A stretch of DNA of 64,000 nt from Hetaerina americana. Taxonomy: Eukaryota > Arthropoda > Insecta > Odonata > Calopterygidae. The notes below the pieces were generated by a model, which did not search any database, was not told the DNA's origin, and was given only the letters and a program-made list of their open reading frames with translations. Shown here in pieces: positions 12,605 to 22,800 of the stretch (the stretch's first letter is position 1; each line of letters starts with the position of its first letter). Made by a program: the position numbers and the translations under genes. The stretch is from positions 14,254,911 to 14,318,910 of the forward strand of contig JAKTNV010000003.1 of NCBI GenBank assembly GCA_022747635.1, in the 5' to 3' direction.

Positions 12605-13728
12605 ATCATAAAACCTGGAAAATGGATGCGGACAAACATCGAACATTGTCATAGTAAGTTTAAAAGGCGGTTCACTGAAGTCTTATCGTGCAGTTTAATT
12701 ACACCATAATCCCCATGGGGTAGCATAGAATTCCATGCCGAGGGAAGGATTTAGACACAGGATCTTAGAATATTTCGTGGAACGTATCGTATGCGACATC
12801 AAACTAATAGGATCGGCGAGGTTCAATGACATCGTCAGCAATATGCCAGAAACAATCGACATAGAAGGTACATTTCGAGGACGTAGTCTTTGGCCGGGAC
12901 AAAAAACATTGGAGATCTTGACAGCCCAAAAACAGCATCTTAAACGACCAATGCACATAGATAACAATGGATATATCATCTCGTATTGATATTGACCAGA
13001 TTAATCAAAATTCGACGTCGCCACTTCATTGTAACTGTACTTTTGGGACGGAGTTAAATTTTTTTAGGATACCGGAGCCGATTAGGGTGTGCAGCAACAC
13101 CGCATAGGGTTTCAGCTTCTTACGGTAGTAACGAGGGTCAACTGTGTGGCTTTGGGGATGGGAATCAGAAGCGGCAACGGCGGCTCTAATAGTGGCTAGT
13201 CCTACGCTTTTTTATTGCCATTTCCGAGCTCACACGTGTTCGTGTTCACGTGGCCCGGTGATGGGAGATATATGAGCGGGCGGAGGGTCTTTCTCGCCTA
13301 TCCCCTAAAAGCTTCGACGTCGGATACCGAGCCCTCCTCCGGCCGGCAGGCCGCCTGCCGCCAGAGGGTCGGTCGGTCTGTGGCATCCTCTGATTGTGAG
13401 AAATGGACTCCAAAATTCCGGCTTCTGATCTCCAAGCTACGTCGTATGATAAGGAGGCAATGTTTCAGTCGCCCACGCTTTGCCGAGGGGAAGGAAGAGG
13501 AGCGGCTCGGTCGCCGCCGAATTCGAAGGCATTTATAGATGGATGTATAGCGGCGGACTGAGGACTTGAAAGTTCAACAATTACAGCATAAAAAAATATT
13601 CTCTCGCAAATTCTACAAGATGAAGGCTGTACATATGTATTCATTAGAAACAGCGGCGGAGAGATCAATTTGGTTAGAATTTTGATAAAGTACACGATCG
13701 ACATAAAAAATATTTTCCTTCATCCCAA
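12605..13728. other. Non-coding sequence with small GC-rich block
   Basis: A plus-strand ORF of 84 codons (12735-12989) has a balanced amino-acid mix but no motif I recognise, and an overlapping minus ORF spans nearly the same bases. From about 13240 to 13400 the sequence is GC- and CpG-rich. No gene is supported. Confidence 0.4.
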
Positions 13729-13890
13729 GAAACTGCGGGAGATGCCACAACAATTACTTATAACGGAGTCATCCGCTAGTATGCATTTCAATGAAACAAT
13801 TTCAGGATGTAAAAATCATTCAACTTGACCGGGATTCGAACCCCGGTTTTGGCGAATGATTTTTACACTCTGAAATTGTTGCATTTTCTT
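13729..13890. repeat. Head-to-head pair of tRNA-headed repeats (inverted repeat)
   Basis: Two copies of one short repeat face away from each other. The left copy (about 13729-13830) reads on the minus strand and the right copy (about 13841-13885) on the plus strand. They meet at a near-perfect palindrome, ACCGGGATTCGAACCCCGGT (13828-13847), which serves as a polymerase III B box on both strands. Shared body text includes GAATGATTTTTACA and TGAAATTGTT. The left copy extends to CTCCCGCAGTTTCTTGGG on the minus strand. A third copy lies at 19101-19200. This resembles a tRNA-derived SINE dimerised in opposite orientation or a MITE-like palindrome. Confidence 0.65.
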
Positions 13891-15588
13891 TCATCGTTCC
13901 GTTTGAAGAAAAATGTCCGAGGCAACAGCAAAAAAAGTTCGCTTCAACAGGGTGGAACTTGGAATGATCCTTACCTCTTAGAAACGAAGAGTTTAAAAAG
14001 GTTCGAAGACGTAATTGCAATCAAAGGTCGACGATGAAATGATATTATGGTTCAATCTTGGGCTAGTTTCGACAGAATTAATTTCGTACGTCTCGAAAAA
14101 GAGTGGCGCTTAAGAAGAAATGAAGCCTCAAGAAAATTCCCTTCGAATGCTTACGCGAATTACCTAAGAATATTAATCCAGCCAACGAGATGGAAATTTT
14201 GGTCCCTAAGTGCCGCTATAAAAAAATAAATACCATGAATTGATGACATCATCCTATTTAATTCTTCAAGACATAACTCTTCGCGCAAACTAACGAAAGA
14301 GGAAGTAACGAAGAGATAGTTTGATCGAATGAACGAGTTCAAACAGATTGACGTACGCTCGGAAGTATTTTACAGCATCGGACGAAGTTCAGTCAAAATC
14401 AGTTCATTCAAGTAAACGGAAAATATAGGACTTGCAATTTTCATTCGCAACTCTAGGTAGGCATTCACCCTGTCAGTTTGATCAGCTTTCAAGATAAAAT
14501 ATTGACGATAAAATTCCGTTCGTCTAATGGCCATTAGGAGTGAATGTGGGGACGCTCCGAGAAAATAGCTTTCACCGACATAATGTGTATTAAATGCGGC
14601 GGTAATTGAATCTTACGAGAAGGCCACTTAGAAGAAGACATTAATTTCCAAGGGAGGATGAGGAAGGAGTCTTTTCTTTCAATTCCAGCCGCGCATGCCG
14701 AAGCGATTAGTTCCCGGAATATAAAACTGCCGCTTCATAGAACGCATTCTTTCCTCCGTGCGACTTCCTCCTCGAAGGAGCATGCATCTCGGAAGCAGGG
14801 AGGCCCCGCCGGGGAGAACGTGGCGGAGAGAGGGGAATGATCGGGGAATTTGGATTTGAAACTCCCCGTCTCTGGGGCTCAGACCTCGCCTCGCCTGCCA
14901 CTTGCGGACGGGAGGAAACCACACACAATGCATAAAAACAGCGGCTTGCACGTAAGCATCTGTTACGGAAGTCATCGAGCGGGGCATCGTTTAGTAACGA
15001 CGTCCCCCTTTTTTTAGCATTTCCACCGTATAGATCGACATGCTCTTCTTGCCAAAAGCCATCCATGAATGGAGCGTGAAATACCACAGCATTTGGTGCC
15101 TTTCCCTCAATACGCGTTGAAGGATATGCACAATATTGGACGCCAAGGGCTGCTACGTGCATTAAAAATATTCACAGATTGCTCCACTTCGGAAGTCGAC
15201 TGCCAACTTAGGAAAAAAACGCGAGGAGGGATTCTATTCGGTTCACCAGGTCTGAAACCCACACCCTTGTCGTATGGAAGAGCGAAATGAATGAATTTAA
15301 GGTTATAACTAACGAAAATAATGGTCACTGCGAAACTGAGGAAAATTTGTACCAATGTTTGGGATTAGTTCCGTGTTAATACCTCACTTATGGTGATAGA
15401 CACATTCGAGCATGAGGAACTTGTCACGACTCTAATGTACATGCATAAACACAAAAAGTTAAGCTACAGTGGATAGCTGCCGCATTCCAACTATGATCAG
15501 TCAGGTTTAACATATGGCTCCTAAAATGTAAGACGGAAATTAAAAGGAAAGTTTAATAAAATTACCAACAGCATGTAAAACAAGTTTT
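13891..15588. other. Non-coding sequence
   Basis: Mixed composition, with a more GC-rich patch near 14760-14900. Overlapping ORFs occur on both strands there (14658-14840 plus, 14679-14987 and 14707-15162 minus), without recognisable domains. Confidence 0.45.
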
Positions 15589-15589
15589 A

Positions 15590-15935
15590 TGTATATTGGA
15601 CGGAAAAGGTGAAGTGGACAGAAACTAGGCAAGGTGGTGGATGAGACTAATCCAATGCAGAGCGTTCTAATTTGCAATGCGATTTTGAAAACTGCGATGG
15701 AGGGGGGAATGTCAGGCAAGCGAGGAAGGGGCAGGGATAGGATAGGCATGATGAACGGAATGAAGGGAGGAAGGAAGCCTTCAGTATTGAAGAGGGACTT
15801 ACTTTAATGTTGGATGCCGGGTTGCGCTTTTTTAAGAGAGACAAGGGAATTTGTCGCTGTAGCGTTGGGTAGTTCGTTTCAACCCAAAATCTACTTCGAC
15901 AGGTATATAACTAATAATAATAATAATAATTGCAT
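15590..15935 (+). mobile_element. N1 non-LTR retrotransposon, 3' fragment
   Basis: The plus strand follows the same path as N1 copy A: a GGAAAAGGTGAAGTGGACAGAAA segment (the KVKWTER region), then a GGCAAGCGAGGAAGGGGCAGG segment, GAACGGAATGAAGGGAGGAAGG and the GTCGCTGTAGCG...CCAAAATCTAC end, finishing with about six TAA units at 15916-15933. Stops and indels break every frame. The terminal stem-loop is eroded. The TAA tail marks the 3' end and fixes the orientation. Confidence 0.8.
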
Positions 15936-15939
15936 AAGA

Positions 15940-16362
15940 TAAACGTGATTTCATCAAAAGCTCCGTCTGAAATTAAGTAGGGGATACAGTGGAATTAAAT
16001 GCTAATTCATCTCATCTTTCCTCCCTCTTTTCATGGGATATGCACGCTTTATTTCTGCCGGCGTGACTGGATTACGCGATACGTGCATTACGACGGAGTT
16101 GTTTGCATGCTAATTGATGTTGTAAATAGGTATCGTTTCTGTCGTGTTAACACGCGTTACACCCTACAAACGGGGGCTTATTGCGCATAAGAGCACTTGT
16201 GCTGCCGCAACGATTGTTTTATTATGCTACACAACTCGAAAAGTATTATCGTTATTTTTTTTCAATTGGAGGCACCACCCGGTTTAGCGAAAGGAAGGAC
16301 CCCAGGGTCAAATCGACGACCTTCTGCGGACCACCAAAAAATCGTGACGCTTGTTCGCCAAT

Positions 16363-16367
<5 letters not shown>
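15940..16367. other. AT-rich sequence, nothing recognised
   Basis: No repeat family or gene is identified between the N1 fragment and the GA microsatellite. Confidence 0.45.

Positions 16368-16411
<44 letters not shown>
16368..16411. repeat. (GA)n microsatellite
   Basis: An uninterrupted run of about 22 GA units. It is followed by more purine-rich sequence to about 16440. The Glu/Arg repeat peptides of the overlapping plus ORFs and the Ser/Leu repeats on the minus strand arise from this run. Confidence 0.97.
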
Positions 16412-16413
<2 letters not shown>

Positions 16414-16573
16414 GGAGGGGGTGGGGAGAAGGGAGAGAGATGGACCAAAATGAAGGATTCAAATGCGTGGGTACGGTGGAAGGGGAAGCACCAGTGGGAG
16501 GCCATAAAAACCGCTCCCCGCCTGGGAACAAAATGTGTTTATATAAATAACCAAACACCACCCCTCACTCCTA

Positions 16574-16710
16574 CCCCCCCCCCCTCCCCCACCCGAATGA
16601 AAATTAAACGCTCCGTGACCTGCGAATAGCGGCGTGGGCGAGAAAATATTTTTTCCCTATCGTCCGAAACGGCATTCGTCGAAAGGGAGGGAGGGTAGGG
16701 AGGGCAGGGG
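16574..16710. repeat. C-run followed by G-run cluster (G4/i-motif candidates)
   Basis: A C-rich stretch at 16574-16594 (11, 5 and 3 cytosines) would form a G-rich run on the minus strand. A separate plus-strand cluster at 16685-16710 has six guanine runs of 3 or 4 spaced by 1-2 bases, a full G-quadruplex pattern. Function is unknown. Confidence 0.6.
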
Positions 16711-16711
16711 T

Positions 16712-17140
16712 CCAGGGAGACTACCTCTGTCCCGAGCACCATTCTCCCTTTCCTCCCTCCTGCCGAATGCGAACGAACCGCGGTAACCACGGGACACCCC
16801 GATGAGAAGGAGATACCAGGCGAGGAAGACGCCCATCACGGATTCGCTATCCGATTGGAAACGACGGGACAGCCAACCGGAAAGGCAAAACAAAGCAATG
16901 TCGATGAGAAGTTACGAGGCAGGGGCCAGAGGAAGAAACGGTTACGCCAAGTAATGGACATTTTGGAACCCATAGTTTACCACGGGAGTGTTATCATTAA
17001 GACAAACTTGTCGAGGAACTGCAAGGAGAGTTAAGAGAACGTCGGCTTATTGCAAGGAACTGTGGCGCACTGAGTTCGTCGAAGTTCTATGGCCACGTAA
17101 TGTTTTCACTCGGGACTGGGAGAAAGTATACTAGATAGAA
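16712..17140. other. Mixed sequence, nothing recognised
   Basis: No coding or repeat signal is identified up to the left duplication of the SINE-A copy. Confidence 0.45.
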
Positions 17141-17151
17141 AGATGTAGTTG

Positions 17152-17453
17152 ATGGGGATCGGGATGGTGCGATGGCAAACGTACTGGCTTCCCACCCAGA
17201 GAGCCCTGGTTCGAATTTTGGAGACGGCGCATCTTTTTCAGTGGTATCCCGACCCTTACTTGAGGTGCTTTGTGGAGGGTACTTTGGGTGAGTACGCCGT
17301 CCGTCGGATGGGACGTTAAGCTGCGGACCCGTTGGCGCCTTTCGTTAAGAGTAGGCTAATGCCAACGCCGGGTTTCTCTCCACCCTTCATCCCTTCCTGC
17401 CCATCCCTTATGGCGCAAATAACCTCAGCTGTCCCCTAAATGCTACTACTAAT
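17152..17453 (+). mobile_element. SINE-A, full-length tRNA-derived SINE
   Basis: An A-box-like TGGTGCGATGGC (17165-17176) and a B box GGTTCGAATTTTG (17208-17220) give a tRNA-type polymerase III promoter. The body follows (GACGTTAAGCTGCGGACC, then GCCGGGTTTCTCTCCACC) and the copy ends in CTACTACTAAT. It is flanked by an 11-bp duplication with one mismatch: AGATGTAGTTG at 17141-17151 and AGATGTGGTTG at 17454-17464. The body recurs at 38448-38616. The duplications and the shared body make retroposition the clear explanation. No partner LINE with the same tail is evident here. Confidence 0.85.
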
Positions 17454-17464
17454 AGATGTGGTTG

Positions 17465-17886
17465 GGCTTAAAAACACGCGGTCACTCATTACAAATACAA
17501 GGCATAGATGGCTGAATAGTACAGAATACAGGGTTTGAAAAGCTTCCGCTAGGGTGAGATGCGTTCTCAATACCTTAAATTGGTGACGTTTAGTGCACAA
17601 GAACAGGGAGTGGTAATTTGTTTTCTCCAATTGCGAGGTTCAAAGCCCATATACAGCGCGCATTCATATAATGCAGCAGTTCAAAGAAGGTCGAATGTTG
17701 CCTGGCAACGAACCCAAAACACTTCGACCACGACCCAGCCCGTTTTTCCAGTGGGCAAAAGCAACCCAATCAATAGAAACGTTCTTATTATATTCTCAAT
17801 TCGCAACAATAAATGCCACAGTTTCTGGCGTAGCACGATAGAAATCCTTCATGATGACAAATGGCACTTAGCTTTTCCACACAGAA
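17465..17886. other. Non-coding sequence with chance ORF
   Basis: A 166-codon plus ORF (17559-18059) begins here and runs through the palindrome at 17887-17979. No domain is recognised, and about a fifth of it is encoded by the palindrome, so I do not support it as a gene. Confidence 0.5.
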
Positions 17887-17979
17887 TTTTTTTATCACGA
17901 TCTAGGTTTCATTGCAGCGTGGCATCTTCAGGATCTGAAGATGTTACGCTGCAACGGAACCTAGGTCGTAATAAAAAAA
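17887..17979. repeat. 93-bp palindrome with 45-bp arms
   Basis: The left arm (17887-17931) and right arm (17935-17979) are inverted copies separated by only GAT. I count 39 of 45 positions matching, and all six differences are transitions. The arms run from a T7/A7 outer end through CCTAGGT-like and GCAGCGT segments to CATCTTCAG at the loop. This is the shape of a foldback or MITE-like element, or of a self-complementary RNA terminus. No transposase is nearby. Confidence 0.85.
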
Positions 17980-17984
17980 ATCTA

Positions 17985-19095
17985 CGCGGAAAAGCAGTGT
18001 CTTCTTTCATCGTAACACCAGGCGATCTCGAGGGGACAACAGCAATAAACACTTACTGAATTAGTTATGAAAAAATTGAAACAATTTTAAACAGCAACAA
18101 AACAAATAATTTTTGGTCATTATCATGTTCGAATCTCCCCACATCACACCTGAAACTACACAATTCGCACTTACTGACATATTTGAAGGTCTAACAAAAA
18201 TTATCTTACAAACTTTTATTGCGATTACTTTAAGTGCGAGAGATACTCGTGTATTGAGCACGTGGAATAACGAACTCTTTTCATAAAATGGCTACGCCAC
18301 TCAAACATGATGACGGCCAAACCAAGTTATGGTCATAGTTTTGCAACAAGTAAACTTATTTCATTTCCCTCGAATCGGTGCAAGAAAGCCAATTGATATA
18401 CCTCGCACACCAAAGTTGGGCCAAGATTCAAGTTTCTTTCGGATGGACAGCAAACACATCAGGTGACTAAAGGAAATTAATTTCCATTTAAACTTCCAGC
18501 CTCTTCTTACCCTCCTCGGGCTCCGTTGAAGGGCTAAAATAGTCAGTGACGCCTCAGCGAGGGACGCACCCACCGATCCAAAGGGGGTAGTAGGTGTGAG
18601 GGCGGAATGGAGAGCCGGTTCCGCGAATCCCCCGAACTCCCTCACCTCCCCAGGATCAACTCATTTCAGTACTGTTAATGCGTTAACGGTTATGAGACGA
18701 GGTTACCTCAGAGATCGAGATGATACATGGATGGCCGTCTGTCATTTAGAGGGTCATCTTTAACGGACGATTTGAGAAAAACGTATCAACGAAACCCAAT
18801 GTGGAACATGTCAGATCCTTCGGGATCGCTCCGATGAAAAGATAAAACGATCGACGGCAAACTGCAATAACGTTGACGAAATAAACTATGCAAAATGTAT
18901 ATGAATCTGGAATAGTATTTGCGGAGCTGGAGAGGACAAAAGTAGACGTGAAATATCAGGGAACTGAGATGACGCTGCTCCCAAAATAAGGTGAAAATAT
19001 CACGCTTGGGTATTGATTTTAGAGCATCAACGTCTATTTCGGACGAATGAGGGCTTCACGAGATATCCACTCACGCTCTTGAAATTTTAATCCCT
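17985..19095. other. AT-rich sequence, nothing recognised
   Basis: Only short ORFs occur (for example 18361-18645, minus) and no known repeat family is seen. Confidence 0.45.
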
Positions 19096-19100
19096 CTCAA

Positions 19101-19200
19101 GGCGAATGATTTTTATACTTTGGCATTGTTTCATTTTAATGCAAATTAGCGGGCGACTCCGTTAAAAGTTACAGTCGCTGCGTCTCCCGCAGTTTTTTTT
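19101..19200 (+). repeat. Single copy of the tRNA-headed repeat seen at 13.8 kb
   Basis: From GGCGAATGATTTTTATAC through ATTGTTTCATT, TAGCGGGCGACTCCGTTA and GTCTCCCGCAGTTT the text matches the minus-strand copy at 13729-13824 with scattered substitutions. The B-box head is absent or unrecognisable, so this copy is 5'-truncated. Confidence 0.7.
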
Positions 19201-19935
19201 AATTAACCACATGCCCGATAGGAAAATTACAGCGCAACCAATATCAAACCACAAACCCAAGCCCCTAATTTAAAATTAAACCGTTGAAGTCGTTATCCCC
19301 ACCAGTATATTCTTTTTGATGGCGGTCAAAGTTTTAATCGAGTTAATTTTTCACTGCATGACATGGTACTCTTTATTACTTGTCGCGTCAAAATGCCAAC
19401 TAATGGAGCGATGAACAAGTACGCAATGCGCCTAGAGAGCCGGGAACACTTACTTGAGTGAAGTGAGTAAGGGGTTCGATGCCGGTCGTCGACAACCCCT
19501 CGTTTTCGGGGCGCCTACAGCTAGGTGGAGATGCATCGTGGGAGATAAAAAAGGCGGAACCGGTTCTGTTAACGTTAAAAGAGATTTCTCGGAACATCCA
19601 CATCCCCACCATGGGGGACAGGGGTGGCAGGAAGGAGCGAGGAGCTCGTCAAGAGCCCAAGGGGTTGTTGCCGGATGGTCTTCGGTCGTCCCGGACGATA
19701 ATTCCACGCCATCCTCCGGCCGTGGGAGCTTCACCCCCGAGCGATTGATATCGCGGGACTCGGAAACGAATATTCGCTCGGGATTCCAGCGCGAATCGGG
19801 ATATGCGACCGACGCGACGGCGAAAACGCTGTCCTGCCGCGTGACAAGCTTCCCACCTTGGAGGGGAAACGGATGGCCATGTGTATTTCGACGGAACAAA
19901 AATATTTCCCCATCTGCATGATGCTTGGTATTTCA
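19201..19935. other. AT-rich flank then GC-rich block with overlapping ORFs
   Basis: From about 19450 to 19880 the sequence is GC-rich with many CpG sites. Plus-strand ORFs (19454-19921, 155 codons; 19479-19748) and minus-strand ORFs (19450-19899, 149 codons; 19649-20023) overlap almost completely. None contains a domain I recognise. An unannotated exon is possible, but the overlap argues for a composition effect. Confidence 0.4.
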
Positions 19936-21097
19936 TGCTAATTTCCCGGGAAGGAATGCGCGTCGGATGGAAAATATTCTCCGAGACGCTGTAGTTAAAA
20001 CAAAATACAATTTCGGACGACAATAATTACGCAGTGCCCAGGAATTTGTTGCGCTTTAAAAAAAATGGATTTGGCTATTTTAATAATCCGGAGGAATCAC
20101 ATAATTGTACATGAACCACTTACGGTGTGCCAAGAGAAGCACGGGTAGTGTCCGCCTCTGGGGGAGAGGGTTGACGATAACTGGAGTGTTGCTTGCACAT
20201 ACACACACGCACGCATGCGAGATCTCCAGTTACGACTTCCATGCCACGGTCGAGATTTGCGAGGTGCGAACATGAAGCGAAAGAAGCATGGGCGCAACAG
20301 TAAATCAGGCCAATCAAAATCAACTGCCACGGTGGAAGGAAACACGTCACACCCAACGGGAAGAAATCCGCATGTGAGATGGAGGAATTACTAAAGTCGT
20401 ATTTAAAGAAAAAATTATGATGGTAGCATGACATTAACATGTTTTTCCTTTTTCTTATAAGTCCAGGAAGATTGAAATAGAGCACGACCCGTACATTTTC
20501 ATTGAGCCAAACGATCTGTTAAAGGTGAAGAGCCATAATATTTTAAGTAGTCATGAAGTAAATGTTCAAAGTACGTGTATGTAAGAAACAACAGGAAATG
20601 CACAAACACGGCAATGGGTAAATAATGCATAAGTGAGCGTAAAATAAGAGAGAGAACATTTCACATTACTTACGGTGTAATCAACAATTACTTTTTCGTT
20701 TATCTTTGGGATAATACATGGCATTGAAAAAAGAATTACTTTTGATCTCAAGGTGAAGGGTTATTCGTCAAGAACCCAATTCCTGATTAACCAGCAGCAA
20801 TCCATAAATGCATAGCAATTATTAGGTATTAAACCTTTGAACCAATCGAAAATACAGGAATCTTGACTCACTTGAGCAACTAAACTTCAAATACGAAACG
20901 GATTTCTCCCTTTTGAGATATCTCGTATATTTTGCTTTCCAAAGGATTTTCTGGATACAACGGTCTACCCTGAAATACAGGTATAAAAAGTAATATCCCC
21001 AAAAAATGACACTTAGTTGTAAATATTAGGCATAATTATATTATTTGCACTTCATATTTTTCGCGGTCACACTTAGGCTTGTCTCCTTCATCACCTA
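19936..21097. other. Mixed to AT-rich sequence, nothing recognised
   Basis: Two overlapping minus ORFs at 20097-20485 have no recognisable family. A short CA/CG-rich dinucleotide stretch lies near 20197-20216. No repeats are shared with the rest of the window. Confidence 0.45.
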
Positions 21098-21131
21098 AAA
21101 TCTTCTCCCTCCTATTAGAGGGAGAAGATTT
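21098..21131. repeat. Perfect 14-bp inverted repeat, 6-base loop
   Basis: AAATCTTCTCCCTC (21098-21111) pairs with GAGGGAGAAGATTT (21118-21131) around CTATTA. It lies in AT-rich sequence with no gene beside it, so it is not evidently a terminator. Confidence 0.85.
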
Positions 21132-21429
21132 AAATGCTATGGGAAATAAACTCTATACACTAGTAGAAAGACAATATAATTGCAGGTATGTACAATAAAA
21201 CGCATAAATTTATACACAGTGAGAGAGAGACAGAGAACGCCAAGAAGTGGTTAATGAGCTTGAAACTATGCAGCAGGACAGAATGCAATTACAGCACGGC
21301 TTCAGACACGATTCAAGGGAAGATATGTGTATAAGGTTTCTGTATTCATCCTAATGAAAGAAAACCCCACTGCATGCAAAGAGAACGTACGCGATACAAG
21401 GATAGTAAATGGAGTTTTTTTTAAAAAAA

Positions 21430-21670
21430 CATGCGAAACCTACAAAGCGAGATGGAGAGAAAGAGATGGGAGGAAAGAGTGAGGGGTGAATAAGAGCGGA
21501 CGAGGAGGATGATGGTGTGTGTTCGCGTGTGTGAGGGAGAGATACAGGAATGGGAATGGAGGGTGGAGATGACGTTCCGAGGCAGATTATACCCACTAAA
21601 GGGTAAACATTCTCACGAGTTTTCGGGGAGCTGAGGGAGAGAGGAGAGAGAAAAAAAGGAGGACATCTCA
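21430..21670. repeat. Purine-rich tract
   Basis: GAGAGA, GGAGG and GTGTGT-like units dominate the plus strand. The minus ORF at 21351-21671 is Ser/Pro-rich because of this and is not supported as a gene. Confidence 0.6.
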
Positions 21671-22377
21671 ACGCGAGATATGTCGAGAGGTGGGAGTGAT
21701 TTATTGCGGTTCTGTGTCACCGCCCGGCCGCCTTGCCGACGCGGAAGAAAATTTGGGCACGAATCAGATCCCCCGGATGGAAGATATAGTAAAGGGAGGG
21801 GAAGAGGATTGGGGGATGTTCAAAAAAGGAGTTCGGTGGTCCATGAACGCGGTCGCTTCATTTTATATTTCGCAGGACGTCGGTTAGAGACCGTTCCACT
21901 GCACCCCACTCTTGTCTTGACGGGACCAATATAAATATTTACCGTTAAGCCATAAATTAACATCAAATGGGGATTAAAAGAGCACCATCGGTGGACTGCC
22001 TCGACGTTTCGGGTCGGCCAAGCTTGCAGAAGCGGGGAAATGATGCAAACATCCCCGCATGTGGAAGGAAAATAGTTAAAAATGGAAGGGATGAAAATAC
22101 GATATCCTACTTAAGCCGTTGCTTTGCCTGATAGAAATTTATAAGGTCTCGTGCGTGCATAAGGAACGTGCATAGTGACGATTTCATTTTAAAAAACAAA
22201 CATGAAAAACAATGCGTTAATTTAACGTTGGAAAGTAAACTTTTTAAGCAAATAAGTACACCTAAAACACTTGCACAAATAAATACTAACTTTAATCGTA
22301 CTACACATTACAACAGCTTCCTAGCACACTAAATAATTAAGGCTAGATAAAAATAGTTCAGTTCGGTATAACAAAGT
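21671..22377. other. Mixed sequence, nothing recognised
   Basis: Two short plus ORFs at 21680-21934 overlap in different frames and show no known domain. Confidence 0.45.
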
Positions 22378-22800
22378 GATATTTGGAAGGGCGCGGAAAC
22401 ATGGTCGTTGAAGCAAGACGATATGACTAGTTTGGAGACTTTTGAAATGTAGGAATGGATACGGATGGAAAATGAAAAATGGACAGAAAGGAAAGCATAC
22501 GAAGTACTAGTTATGGTGGGGGAAGAGAAAGTAGTGTTGACAGAGATCAATAGGCGACAGGAAAGGTGGATGCAGAGCAAAGAGATTGGTGAGGGGACGC
22601 TCAAGACTGTGGTAGAGGGTGGAGCATTAGACACCTTAGGTAGGGGGTGGAAAAGGATAAGTAGGTTGGACAGGATGAAGGGAGGAAGGATGTATGCGGA
22701 ATCGAAGAGGGTCTCGCTGTAGTGTCGGGTGTCAGGTTGTATTTTGTTAGCAGGGGCAAGAAATGTCTTGTTGCTCCATTGGTGTCCATCCAAAAGGAAC
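22378..22800 (+). mobile_element. N1 non-LTR retrotransposon, 3' fragment
   Basis: The plus strand matches the N1 C-terminal coding region: a GGAAACATGGTCGTTGAAGC segment (ETWSLK), AAATGGACAGAAAGGAAAGC (KWTERKA), GGTGGGGGAAGAG (VGEE) and AGGATGAAGGGAGGAAGG (RMKGGR). It keeps an open frame of 85 codons (22465-22722) but is interrupted upstream. It stops just after the GTCCATCC motif without the terminal stem-loop, so its 3' tip is lost. The opposing 189-codon minus ORF (22329-22898) is its shadow. Confidence 0.8.

Noticed and set aside
16181..16629. Plus ORFs with Glu/Arg repeats
   Set aside because: They are translations of the GA microsatellite in alternative frames.
17559..18059. Plus-strand ORF of 166 codons
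   Set aside because: Part of it is encoded by the 93-bp palindrome and no domain or splice context supports it.
19450..20023. Overlapping ORFs of 124-155 codons on both strands
   Set aside because: Their near-complete overlap in opposing frames in a GC-rich block indicates low stop density, and no motif is recognised.
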